Shown one piece after another: positions 15,655-26,360 of a stretch of 64,000 nucleotides of DNA; the stretch's first letter is position 1, and each line of letters begins with the position of its first letter. Position numbers and translations under genes: made by a program. This stretch comes from Scortum barcoo (Eukaryota > Chordata > Actinopteri > Centrarchiformes > Terapontidae), in assembly GCA_023238725.1 (NCBI GenBank), contig CM041531.1, positions 19,118,643-19,182,642 of the forward strand, read 5' to 3'. Under the pieces are notes generated by a model. That model made no database searches. It had not been told where the DNA came from and worked only from the letters and a program-made list of their open reading frames with translations.

Positions 15655-17104
15655 CTGACTTCATTTTTGATCACTTTATTGATTTCAGAAAAAAACATTG
15701 AAATCTTATGCCACCTAAGCAGTGATGTCTCTCCCAAACAGGAGCACAAATGGGTCCATATAGAACACATTACAACTCAAAGGTTTGAAGATGCCAACAG
15801 CTCAAATGGCACCTTGTGAAGTACACTGAGATTTTATGTCCTTGCCTTTCACAGCAGCTATAAATAGATCTAATGGGCTTCAGCGCCACATCTGCTATTC
15901 TGATATAGATGTCTCCTTGTGGGGCTCCCACACATGTTAAAATCCCATCCTTTTTCCACATCCTTAGTTTGACAGTATGTGCATATTGAAAGTGGCTGGG
16001 CAATATGATGATCAATCGAGCCAGAGCTCATCTCAGAGCGAGCCATCACATATAAAGTGATATTTGTCTGGCACAACAGGAACTGGATTCTTTGTGCTGT
16101 TCAGAAACAATAACTAAATCTTATCAAAATACACTTCGGATTTTCCTTCAAACCTATGAAGAAATCCTGCAGTAACGTCTTTGACTTGTGAAGAAAAGAT
16201 CTCTAAGGGAGCTTAAGTAACATTTGCAAAGAAAGCTCAGAAAACCAAAACATTCACTTAGAAAATACAAGAATCAATCAATGCAGACATGTCTCTTTAA
16301 AGTCAAAGCTTAGCACAGCATCCATTATTTACACATCAAACCTTTAATAACCAATAGCCAAAAAGGTACATAAAACATTCAAAATTATTTAAAAATTAGA
16401 CAAAATAAAATACACAAGCTTACTTATTTAGCATCTCATTTAAAACCATACTTGCCTGCTCCTCTTAATATATATATATATATATATATGTATATATTAG
16501 GAACTATGTAAGACCATTGTAGTTTACACAGTGGAATTAAAAAGAAATCATTGTCCAATAAGAAACAAATATAAAACATATGCCAATCTACTTGGGTAAT
16601 ATGATAGGTGGTGATTCGGATGGTTCATTCACACAGCGGTGACTTACAGCATTCCCAGTCTGACAAATAAACAGTCCTGAGCCAATTTCAACAAGTGGTA
16701 TAGATTGTGGAGTCCACTGTACGTACTGTATGAATGCAAATTGGTTTCTCAAACATTTCAGCTCCTTTTGGGACAGCATGTTATATCACCTAGCCCAACA
16801 TGTGCATGGATCCGAAAATCTAAATGAGAAAGCTCTTTGATTGCATCACAGCGTAATGGTGTTGCTGAGACATCCATTTGTCATCGTCGATTTACATATG
16901 ATACAAACTTTGTTTCCTTATTCTAAAGCCGTTTGAGAAGATGCCTACAAAGCTTTTAAAGCTGAGCAATGACATGGAGATTTAATATAAAGTTCTCCCA
17001 ACTGTTTCCAAGATCCACTTCACGTAAACAGCTGAGGAAAGCCAGTGGTGTGGCATCTGGTGTGTGTGCCTCCCTCTAGTGGCTGCTGCCGTGACACTGC
17101 AGCT
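15655..17104 (-). other. aktip: aktip 3' untranslated region
   Basis: Begins just after the TGA at 17107-17105. On the minus strand AATAAA lies at 15680-15675, giving a tail of about 1.4 kb; ATTAAA at 16348-16343 could give one of about 0.77 kb. An AT dinucleotide run occupies about 16469-16490. The left boundary is estimated from the signal. Confidence 0.55.
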
Positions 17105-17212
17105 TCAGCTGTGGGGAAGACTATCATCTTTGCTGAAGGGCTGCGTCGATCCAGGCTTCACCCAAGACAACCCCGACACCTGCGTTCCCTTGTGGTGATC
17201 CTCTGGCCGTCT
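17105..17212 (-). CDS. aktip: aktip coding exon 9 (C-terminal, residues 261-295)
   Basis: Acceptor TGCTGTAG precedes AGACGG at 17212. Encodes the conserved C-terminal GLSWVKPGS block and ends with TGA at 17107-17105. 36 codons including stop. Confidence 0.95.
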   Translation of the reverse strand, partial: RRPEDHHKGTQVSGLSWVKPGSTQPFSKDDSLPHS

Positions 17213-20200
17213 CTACAGCAACAACGGAAAATTAGCAGTTACATAACAGGAACAGCTCGGCCAATCAAAGTGCTCGTAGTTCATACTCTGGCTAATAAAA
17301 CCCTTTGGGTTTTGATTCTGGAAGCTGAACTGCAGTAGACTGCACTCTGTTGCTCAAATACAATCACAAAACTGAGTTGGTAAACTAGTGGTTGTTTTAA
17401 AACTTACTTTGTATGTGAACATCCGCTCTTTTGCTTCCTCATGAACAGCTGGGTTCCACGGAGAAAAACTATCAAATGGATAAAAGTGGCAGTGTGAGAT
17501 ACAACATCAGCTTTTTCCCCACACAACAGGATTACACCTGTATTTTTTTCTTTTTATAGTGATGAGTGTTGGTAAAAATGGGGACAGTTCACCAACCTTA
17601 TTGCGTAGGGGTCATCTATCTTGGGCTGGTCAAAAAGATGACTGTTGCATAGTTTTACACTATCCACCACTTTGCTTTTGAATAACTGCACGTCCTTTTC
17701 ATATCTGAAAGGAATAAAAACATACAGTGCTTTGTCACACACATGCTAATCATGGTAATCCACAATTCAATCAAACTCAAAAGCAAAACCTTTGTTTGTT
17801 GGGGAGGAGGTGTAAAAAAATGTGCATATGGCTCTGTAATATGAATTACTTGAATAAAAAGGTACATGATACAAAGCAGCTGGAAAGAAAAATGAGAAGG
17901 ATTACATGTTCCTGGTCTGCTTTTTAGATTACAGAAAACACATTAATTTATTTATTTAGAAGTCTTTAGAAGTATTTAGAAGTTAGAAGTAGAAATCACA
18001 CCATTACATCTTTAGTTTATTTAATTTTCCATAGTAAAAAAAAAAAAAAAAAAAAAGCAATGATAAATAAATATGATAAATAATATTCTTGTTCTTTGGC
18101 AAAATTACACAATTATTTATGATTCACCTCTTACTTGAGGATAAAAACAACTGAAAGGGTACTGAGACACTCACAGCACTGCAGCCTCTGGGTTGAGAGG
18201 TTCCGTGGTATTGATCTTGTAGAAAATTGTACGTGCGTACATCAGGACTTGCCAGATGTGGTTGTGATTCCGTCTACAAGAACACAACAGAAAGGAGTTG
18301 ATGACACCGTTAAATCTTTTTTGCCAAGACAGGTGCATGAAACCACTTTGATGACCACTTGACTTGAAAAATGTAAAACATGCTTCATTACCTTGACCAC
18401 CACTAAAGTGAACGCCACACCTTCAGACATTACATTTGTAAACTTGCTCAGAGTTGTGAAATAAGTTAAATATAAAATTAGGTGGATGTTGATTATGACT
18501 ACTACTACTTACTACTTTGATTTGAGCACCATATTTAATTAGTTTTCACAGTGTTGTTCTTAAAATACTGTTTCCTTTTAGACAATGTCCAGAGAAATAA
18601 ACTGTCCAAGAGAAGCCCTGACCAGGGTGAGCTCGCTCAGGGGGTTGGTGGCATTTAGCAAACAAAATTAATCATTTAGTTTGCACTTACGTTTGAAAAG
18701 AAAATTGCATTGAGGCAGAAAGCATACCTCCATTTGTTGAAAGCTCTTCTGACATCAAGCTCTCCAGACACGGGGTCAACAAGGGGATGGAAGACTGGGA
18801 TGTCAAATACCAATTTCTGACATAAAGCAGAAAAGGAAAGGATGGTTGAGGATTTGCCTAAAACATTTTGTTAAAAAAATTCAATGACTGTTCTTTAACA
18901 CAAAGTTTCAAAGATCACTGGTCAACGTATCTTGAAAAAAAAAAAAAAAGTTTAAGTTTAACTATGACCTTGAACACATTTCAGATGACCGTTTCAGGTG
19001 TTTCAAGGTATGATTTTTTTCCCCCTCTGAAACGTTTTCAGACTTAGAAAAATCATTACAAATTTCAACATTATCTATTTTGACCATGACTGTTCAAATC
19101 CTCAACATAAGCAGGAATACTATAACATTGGAAAACATAAACTAGTTTTACTGCCAGAAAAACACTTGAAGCTCTGGTTTTAATGAGTTAACAGTAAAAA
19201 ATAAATAACTATCTTAAAATAGGCTCACTACTTACAGGACACTCTCCATCTGGATAGTTATCTGGAATATAGACGGTGAATTTGAAGACTCCATCCTGGT
19301 ACAAGCCATGCCTGATGAATATGACCCCAAACCACACTAGACAGTGGGAGAATCACTGATATGAATCATGCTGGACTGAGCAGTGTAAATGAACAGAACG
19401 TTTGTATGTGACATTGCAGAAACTGCACAGCAAAATTACATTATCTGCAGTACAGTGACACATAATGACTGGATCTCGCAGGGAAGGTAAAAAAAAAAAA
19501 ACTATAAACATTGGACTACATAAATGTTTTATTTAGTTCTGCATAGTTTTTGTTGAGCATTAAAGGAGTCCATGAGTACCCAAGTGACTATATGAAACAT
19601 GGAAGAACTTCAAAAAGAGGGTCCTTACTTAATGCTGATTTGTAGGATGGCTGGACATAAATTCCAGGGAGTTTCTGCTTAATCACCAGTGTGCTGCAGG
19701 TCACATGGCAAGAAGTTAAATCAATACAAGAAGGGAGAAAAACAGGAGCACGCTATTTATTTTCCTCTTTACGTACAAATTATAGAGATACTTTGAATCT
19801 ATCTTCAAAGACAGACATCGTTTTAAAAGCAAGTGCTACTGACATGTTTTAAAAAGTAACATTAAGCACAAAACAATAAAACAAAAACACAACGCAGTAA
19901 GTGCAGTTAAGTGAAAAGGGAATAAAAAACAACCAACTGAACTTTTAAATTCGGACCAATACTTACAACTCAGCCAGCAGAGAGTATTCCAAGTAAAAGG
20001 GGCCATAGGAGGCATGTGTGCCATTGGCCGACTGAGCTGGGGTGCCTGCTGACGCTGGCTTGGTAACGGGGGCTGCATTCTTAGGAATGGGCGGAAGCTG
20101 CTTTTTGCCAAAGGGCAGTCGGGCCGGGCTGGTTCTCTGCTCCCCGTGTCCACTCTGTTCTTCGTTGTCAGATCTCTGCTGCTTTGTGTAAGAAACACAA

Positions 20201-21646
20201 CAGGAATCTCAACACATCAGCCGTAACATAAAACTAAGCCCCCTGAAAGAGCATTGAGAGGGCGAGAATAGAGAGGGCTACTGTTTATGAACCATTAGGC
20301 ACACTCAAAAATACACCAATGGCTCAGGGTAGTGACCATGTGCTGTGGCCAACCTCTCAGGTTACACTGCCAATCTGGTTTGCAGCCTATCAGGAAGCAC
20401 TGTCTAGACAGGAGCAAGCACTCTCTCATAAAGCTATCGCTGCATCTTCCTGCTGCTCAGAATGATAAGAGCAGTTACAGTACGGGGTCACTGTACACGT
20501 TGAGCTCACAGCAGCAGGATGCCAGGAATTCATCAGGAAGCTGTGATTAACGCTGCTGATGACGACTACAAGTATGCTGGGAATGTATGTACTGAATGGT
20601 GCGCTAACGCAACAGATCTGAATTGCACATTCATTGAGGTCAGACTAGACTAATGTTTCTGAAATGTTCCTCTGACGAAGCTGGAAAAAAATGAACCAAC
20701 ACCCATGCTCAAGGTGTACCGTTTTCTCCTCCCCACCTCATGAGCATGCTAAAGTGTTCTTCCCTCTCCTCTCCTCTGATGGTGGAAATTCAGTCTAGCA
20801 CAAGCTAACTACAGTAAACCACTGGCTATGCCTTCTGGTATTGGGCACTGAGAAAGAGTAGATTCTAAATCATCACAATTTATTTTCCAGTCACTGAAGT
20901 AGCCAGTTTCACAAGAGGATTTATTTTCCAAAACAGGGGGCCACACCCTCAACAATTCCAGTTTAACGAGTTTCCTAGAAAAATAAATAGAAGTGGAAAC
21001 AGGTGCAGGACTGCACCTCAAACAAATCAAGTTTGCAGGTACTCAAAAAAAAAAAAAAAAAAACTTGCCAAAACAAAGTATCTTTCTCAAATATTATAAG
21101 ACTGTTGTCTAAAACTTGAAACAAAGTTGTGAAGGCTGAGTCACCTTCACATTTACAGTCTTGGTGAAACTGATTGGGTATCATTCAATATGAGAGAAAA
21201 TTCACACTTCCATGGTACAAGTCAGCTTATTGCCCCCTAGTTTCTCCGAAAACAGACTTTACATAAGATGCTACCAAAGGGGGAAAAAGGGGCCGAACCA
21301 AGGTGATTCACCATTAAAAGTGCAAACAAACAAACATTTACTGATACTACTGAGTCTTTATCAAGGTCAGAACACATGAGGTCTGATGACCTTGCATGTC
21401 AAACATCATTATTGGGCTGTAAAGCCTTTGAAAAGGGTCTCATGTTCAGCTGTACAAAGTACATATGACTTCTGTCACACTTTCATGCATTTGCATACCA
21501 TCTAATGCAAGTCACTGCAGTGTGTCTACCATCATGTAGGGTGTTATTCACATTCAGTTGTGTTGAAACAGATTATAGCTCAACGTGTGCCGCTTTACCT
21601 TACGACTTGTATTGGCAGACATGCTCCAGAAGGGGTTTAGGTTCAT
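17105..21646 (-). CDS. aktip: AKT-interacting protein / fused toes homolog (AKTIP, FTS), complete coding span of nine exons
   Basis: AKTIP is a cytosolic E2 ubiquitin-conjugating-enzyme variant in the FTS-Hook-FHIP complex, which links endosomal cargo to dynein; it also binds AKT1 and is implicated in telomere replication. Joining nine exons gives 888 nt (295 residues; human 292, from memory) with the frame kept at every junction. The opening MNLNPFWSMS and closing GLSWVKPGSTQPFSK match the vertebrate protein. Residues 1-76 are a basic, proline-rich tail; about 77-225 form the UBC-like fold. Where an active E2 has its HPN...C motif this protein has HPLVDP (151-156) then SGELD (158-162), with no cysteine at the active site: a pseudo-E2, as in the family. 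The start is at 21646; an in-frame TGA sits two codons upstream. Essentially certain. Confidence 0.97.
17408..17468 (-). CDS. aktip: aktip coding exon 8 (residues 240-260)
   Basis: 61 nt; acceptor TTTGATAG, donor TACAAA then GTAAGT. Encodes SFSPWNPAVHEEAKERMFTYK, the conserved segment after the UBC-like fold. Confidence 0.96.
17597..17704 (-). CDS. aktip: aktip coding exon 7 (residues 204-240)
   Basis: 108 nt, encoding YEKDVQLFKSKVVDSVKLC and FDQPKIDDPYAI, almost identical to the human protein. Acceptor CCTTTCAG is good. The donor is ATAAG then GTTGGT, with a rare T at intron position +3, yet the join to the next exon is fixed by protein similarity. Confidence 0.96.
18175..18273 (-). CDS. 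aktip: aktip coding exon 6 (residues 171-204)
   Basis: 99 nt; acceptor CTTGTAG, donor GTGCT then GTGAGT. Encodes RRNHNHIWQVLMYAR and PLNPEAAVL, helical C-terminal part of the UBC-like domain. Confidence 0.96.
18728..18816 (-). CDS. aktip: aktip coding exon 5 (residues 142-171)
   Basis: 89 nt; acceptor ATGTCAG, donor GGAG then GTATGC. Encodes KLVFDIPVFHPLVDPVSGELDV, the degenerate active-site region lacking the E2 cysteine. Confidence 0.96.
19236..19336 (-). CDS. aktip: aktip coding exon 4 (residues 108-141)
   Basis: 101 nt; acceptor CTGTCTAG, donor TCCT then GTAAGT. Encodes WFGVIFIRHGLYQDGVFKF and YIPDNYPDGECP, core beta strands of the UBC-like fold. Confidence 0.96.
19629..19693 (-). CDS. 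aktip: aktip coding exon 3 (residues 86-108)
   Basis: 65 nt; acceptor ACCTGCAG, donor TTAA then GTAAGG. Encodes TLVIKQKLPGIYVQPSYKSAL. The phenylalanine and methionine at its ends are split by the flanking introns. Confidence 0.96.
19967..20175 (-). CDS. aktip: aktip coding exon 2 (residues 17-86)
   Basis: 209 nt; donor GAGTT then GTAAGT. Encodes the linker RSDNEEQ...KKQLPPIPKNAAPVTKPAS and then ASYGPFYLEYSLLAEF, where the folded domain starts. The acceptor is a tandem GCAGCAG: the distal AG gives the K-R-S join as in human, the proximal AG (exon from 20178) would add one glutamine. Confidence 0.95.
20179..21598. other. aktip: aktip intron between coding exons 1 and 2
   Basis: Intron of 1.4 kb with an A homopolymer near 21043-21063; no RNA gene recognised. 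The smaller aktip introns between 17.2 and 20.0 kb likewise hold nothing beyond A-runs (for example about 18036-18055). Confidence 0.7.
21599..21646 (-). CDS. aktip: aktip coding exon 1 (residues 1-16)
   Basis: Encodes MNLNPFWSMSANTSRK and ends AAG before GTAAAG. The exon extends to about 21729 as leader, with acceptor TTGTTGTCAG followed by CAGCAG (alternative trinucleotide-shifted acceptors possible). Confidence 0.95.
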
Positions 21647-21729
21647 TACTCATTCAGAGGTTCAGATTGATGTCCCTCTTTTTATGTAGGTCCCACGACA
21701 ACAAGTGCAGTCCAGGCCATCCGCTGCTG
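21647..21729 (-). other. aktip: aktip 5' UTR in exon 2 with two upstream ORFs
   Basis: Leader between the acceptor and the start codon. One uORF (21720-21682, 12 residues) ends before the main start. A second starts at 21653, in another frame, overlaps the main start and stops at 21600, one base before the exon end. Confidence 0.7.
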
Positions 21730-22406
21730 CTGACAACAAGAGGGAACAAAACAAGAAGAAACTAAACAAAAATAAACAAGTGTTTGTTGTTGTAGTTAAA
21801 TGGGTCAAACGCTCGCAGCTGTAAATACACACAAACATGCACTTAATGTTGATCTAGCTAACACTTCAGCTATAAGCTTGACAGTCAGCACTGAAATACC
21901 ACAGTGAAGTGCAAACAAAGTGAGAAACAGTGTAAAAAAGATGCAAAATTATGGGATTCTGTTTAGCTTCGTGCTAACGTGGCTGTCTCATGCCATCTGT
22001 TGTCGAAAATATAAAAACTGTATCGGATTTGGACTCTCGCAGGGTGGCAACAGCATACACTCGTATTTTCATGACAATTAAACAGACTATAAATACCGAG
22101 ACATTTAGGATATAGATTTATCGCCACAACCTGGAGGCTGCTGAGCTAACATTAGCATTTAAAGAGCAGCGTTAAGAAGTTATAAATAATGTCATTTCAC
22201 TTGACAGCTGTAGATCTAACTCAATACTCTTTAGAAGTGTAAGACTAGCTCATGTAAATGTTTGTACACACACTGACGCTGTCTCAGCTGCTTTCCTTGA
22301 CTCACTTTATACTTAGCATTAGCCCAGAGTGCTAACACTGGCGCTGCTAACAACTTCGCTATTCCCTTTGCTTTGCGGAAAAGAAAAGCGTGGCGATGTA
22401 ACTCAC
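21730..22406. other. aktip: aktip first intron
   Basis: Short first intron, relatively rich in GCTAAC/TTAGC words. No exon or RNA recognised. Confidence 0.6.
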
Positions 22407-22530
22407 CGTGTTTTGCCAGAGAGCTGTGAAGGACCCTTTCGCAGTGGAGCTGCTGTGCTTTTTCTTCTCAGCTGCTCGCTCTTCCTTCAGGTGTCATCAC
22501 GGCTAACTAGCTAACAGGGGCTAGCTAAAT
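22407..22530 (-). other. aktip: aktip noncoding first exon
   Basis: Ends with a consensus donor ACACG then GTGAGT (exon end 22407). Contains a nine-residue uORF at 22497-22468. The right boundary is an estimate from the promoter elements. Confidence 0.6.
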
Positions 22531-22670
22531 AATTTGACAGACACAGGAACCGGAGTTCAATCTAACTTATTGAGGAGGCGTTTCCATGTTTGAGCACGGC
22601 TTCTCATTGGTCCATGGGACAGACTGACCTCGAAGATGATTTGCCGGCACTGCTGTCACGTGAAAAGGAA
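22531..22670 (-). promoter_or_regulatory. aktip: aktip promoter
   Basis: A CCAAT box on the minus strand (22610-22606) lies about 100 bp upstream of the estimated start, and a palindromic E-box TCACGTGA at 22656-22663 lies just beyond. No TATA box was seen. Assigned from position relative to the first exon. Confidence 0.6.
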
Positions 22671-22969
22671 AGCGTATTATTATTACGGCCTGCTGTCAAT
22701 CAAACCATAGACAGAGTTGTTCGTTTATTTTTTATAGTGCGAAAGAAACTAATAATAGAATTTATTAACAGGGTCATATATTATAGTGTAATTTTACAAA
22801 AAATCCATCTTTTTCCCAGGGGATATTTTGGACCTATACACTGGTTAATCTAAATGGTATGCAGTGTTATTGATTACACCTGTGCTTGTACTACTGTGGC
22901 TAGTCAAGGTGTCCTCTGTGGAAAAAGGTCTATCAGTTATTGTCTGTCTAATAAATTATATTGATTTCT
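22671..22969. other. Start of the gene desert, nothing recognised
   Basis: AT-rich sequence upstream of the aktip promoter, without genes or obvious motifs. Confidence 0.5.
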
Positions 22970-23332
22970 TCCATCCATTTTCTATTCCCACTTTATCCTG
23001 ACACACAGGGTCACAGGGGGTGCTGGAGCCTATCTCAGCTATCTTGGGCGAGAGGGGGGTACACCCTGGACTGGACGCCAGTCAGTCACAGGGCTGATAT
23101 TGAAGGACAGACAACCACTCACACTCACATTCATACCTAGGGGCAATTTGAGGTTGCCAATTAACCTAACCTGCATGTCTTTGGATTGTGGGAGGAAGCT
23201 GGAGTACCCAGAGAGAACCCACACTGGCACAGGGAGAACATGCAAACTCCACAGCTCCAGGGCCCGTGTCAACCGGGGATTGAACCCTCCTGCTGTCAGG
23301 TGACAGTGATAACCACTACACCACTGTGCCAC
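22970..23332 (+). repeat. Nearly full-length teleost interspersed repeat
   Basis: Contains the hallmark blocks of a very abundant teleost repeat in order: CCATCCATTTTCT, CACAGGGGGTGCTGGAGCC, GAGAGGGGGGTACACCC, CACTCACATTCA, CCTAACCTGCATGTCTTTGG, GAACATGCAAACTCCAC and CACTACACCACTGTGCCAC. The open frames over it are repeat translations. Same family as 11390-11645. Confidence 0.88.
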
Positions 23333-25185
23333 TTTTTTAAAATCATCCTATTTGATGATTTGCAATGGTTAATTGCTTGAAACCTTTCACCGTTTATCTG
23401 TATGGGATGGGTTTATTCTACCTTTTATGTAGCCCACATTAGAGCCACTAGACTAAAATACTTCACTTCATGTAAACATGTAAGTCCAAAGTTAACTTTC
23501 TATGTATGAAAAAACTTATAAGAAGTAGATTGGTTAAATATATATCACACTGATCACATGAATTGAGATGTTAATGCATTTGTCTTTAAATTCAGAAAAA
23601 AGAGGACAAAAAAGTCAGACAACATGGTCAACATGGACAAACTTGTCAAGTGTTTTTTGTGTATTTTCATCCTATACATTATCTGCTCAGGTTTCACGGA
23701 ACAAACAAACAAAGAAAGGGTCCCCTAATAGTGTACCAGCGCACTTTGATAAACATGTAAATAACCCACACACTTTTCTATTGCCTTCATTTTAATGTTT
23801 CGGTGTACTGCACAGCAAACGTCCCTTGGGGTTAAGACGCATCCAAGCCATCTGTGTCACACGTTTCTTTAGTTTTGACCACGCTTCATTGGCAGTTCAT
23901 TCTGCTGATTGATTGATTTCCTAACAATTACCCCTAATTATTTTTCTGGGTGAGGGAAAAAAAAACTAATTTAATGCATGGGTGATTGCATTAATTGGGA
24001 GAAATGACATTGTCCAAGTTTCAGAGTAAATACAAATTATTGACTCCATTATTGTTATCTGATTGTATATTGTTCCAAGTACACTTCACTGACAAAGGTA
24101 ATTAGTGTCCTGCTTCTTTATTGGGGCAGCCAACAACGCAAGGTCACCATCACTCTTTTGACATGAACAAATCAAAGACCACCTCAAAACAAATAAGTTT
24201 ATGCCTGCTTTGCCTTCATCGACATTGAGATAAACTGTCTGACACAAACAAGGGTGCACATATCCACACCATTGCTTTTGTAATGAGTTTTTTGTCTTTG
24301 CCATTGATTCTTTGTCTAATCAACTATTGTGACCTTGTTTGGTCAAACAAATATACTAATGAATGTAATTAAAGTGGGGAGATTGGATTAACTAATTGAA
24401 TATGTGACCCGTTGGAGCTGGATTTTCTTTTATGCTGGAAATTTTTACAGCAACTACATTTAAACTTTAAATTTCAGTGTGTTTTTTTTTAGGGGGCTGG
24501 GGAGGTCAAGTAACATACCCTTGCTGGGCATTATCATTTATTTAAATAAAATTGTATGGTTAGTGAAAAAAGCTCTCCTTTGTGCTGACAAGAAATAAGG
24601 CACACCTCACAGTGACCTACAGTACAGCACATCATGCACACTTTGGAATAAGAAGCATCATATCAGTAGCAGAGCCTTTTTATAAATATATTTGCCATGT
24701 AAATCAATGATGTAATGGGATATTTTATTGTCTGATTGTTCCTGTCTGAAAGATTCCTATATTGTGGTTTCAGCAGCATTTCCCAGCCACGCACCTTGAG
24801 CTTGCATCAGCATTCAAATTTAAGATGAAATATGTTCCCCTCTGTCAGTCCATTTCTTCAGAGAATTTTAGGCCCACTGATTCAGATCTGCAATTTGGTT
24901 TAAATGACAGTAAAGAATTACAATTGGCAGTCCCCAGTGAAATCTGTCTTGACAGTGTAGACATAAAAAAGAGAGAAAAGATGACTCCATGTCCACATAA
25001 TATGTAATAACAATGTTAGTTTGAATAAAAAAAGCCAAATCTAGATTCAAATGTAATATTCATTTTAGAAATATGAACAACTGGGGAGTAAAGGTTAGAA
25101 AAAACATAAGCCATATCCTTCATATAGCAATAGTCTTTCCTTATCCCTGAGGCTATGGCCTGGCTAAAACCTCAATGCAGCAATT
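23333..25185. other. Gene desert, nothing assigned
   Basis: AT-rich, mostly unique sequence with no supportable coding exon, RNA gene or named repeat. Confidence 0.5.
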
Positions 25186-25189
25186 ATTT

Positions 25190-25560
25190 GCTATAATGAC
25201 TGCAGTTCAAATAAGCCTGGAGATTTTATTAAACCAAATGAGAGAATCATCCGTGTATTATCACCTCGTGATTGACAGTGACAAGTGTTGGGCAGACTCG
25301 GATGTGAGCATGATGAAGAAGCTCTCGGCAAAGCTCTCGATAATGTTACCCCTGATAAAGTTGCCTGGAAAACCTCAGCCAACAAATGGGAGAGGGAAAG
25401 CTCCACGCATATTAATTCCAATTGTCAGATCCCTCCTGTGGGGGAGGGGGGTAATCTGGCAGGCAGCCCCAGCTGCCCCTCCATTCACTGAGTGGCATTT
25501 TACACAACTAATGAAAAAGAAATCCATTGTGCTGATCATATGCATAGATTTCACTCTATA
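25190..25560. promoter_or_regulatory. Candidate conserved noncoding element A
   Basis: Repeat-free stretch with ATTAATT (25411-25417), a GATAAAG core and several compact homeodomain-like words. The predicted proteins here resemble no family. Looks like a developmental enhancer; judged by texture alone. Confidence 0.3.
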
Positions 25561-26109
25561 ATAACGATGAAATAGAAATATTCATAATAAAAGTAAAGGT
25601 CACTCGCTCCAGCAGCTAAGCTTCCTAAGCTGCAATCTTTGCGAAAGCAGTTGTCAAGTTACAGCGATAAAATAGGAAAAAGGGAGAGGCGTCAAGTTTT
25701 AACCCTGCAGAGGCCAAGAGGTGAGACACTGCAACCAAGCTACTGCTGTGCACTGTAGCTCTTTGGTCGTCTGTTTCTCTTTCTCCTACAGAAAACAGTG
25801 TGCGTGCCCGTTCAAAGATGCGTCCAACAGGTCAGCCTCCTCCAGCGTCCAATGGAGAGGTTACAGGTCAGTCACAGAGATGTGATTTACATAGTCCTCT
25901 CTCTGGCGTAAAGTATCAAAGCTAGTGTCTACATTCTTCGGGGATTTGTCTAGTCTGGTTAATAAAACACATGGAAATATGAACAGCCTCCTCTCCTTAG
26001 CACTCCCACCCTGCCTATCCCTGTATGTAGGTCACCTGGGCTTCTTCTGGCATATGAGCAGAGGAGCACAGGGGTGGGAGAGAGGCATGTCTCACCTCTG
26101 AAGGACATT
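25561..26109. other. Gene desert, nothing assigned
   Basis: No coding exon, RNA gene or named repeat recognised. Confidence 0.45.
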
Positions 26110-26360
26110 CGCAGCATTATTATTGCCCGCTGCGACTTCCACGCTGAGCCCCGTCTTCATATGCATCATACATTGGCATTTATTAGTGCCATGCACTAAG
26201 TACAGGCCATGTTATTGAATTTGAATATCAGCTCCTAGCCACATTCGTGGGCCCTGGAAATATATTATATTAAGATGAAGCAATCTCATTTAATAACACC
26301 CAAACTAATAAAAGGAGAGCAGATTGGAAATTAAATTTATGAATATTGCTTGGCAGCAGG
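26110..26360. promoter_or_regulatory. Candidate conserved noncoding element B
   Basis: Unique AT-rich stretch with ATGCATCAT (26161), TTTAATAAC, ACTAATAAAA and AAATTAAATTTATGAAT words clustered within 190 bp, typical of homeodomain/POU-bound enhancers. Confidence 0.35.

Noticed and set aside
23039..23380. Overlapping open frames near 23.1-23.4 kb on both strands
   Set aside because: They lie inside a recognised interspersed repeat.
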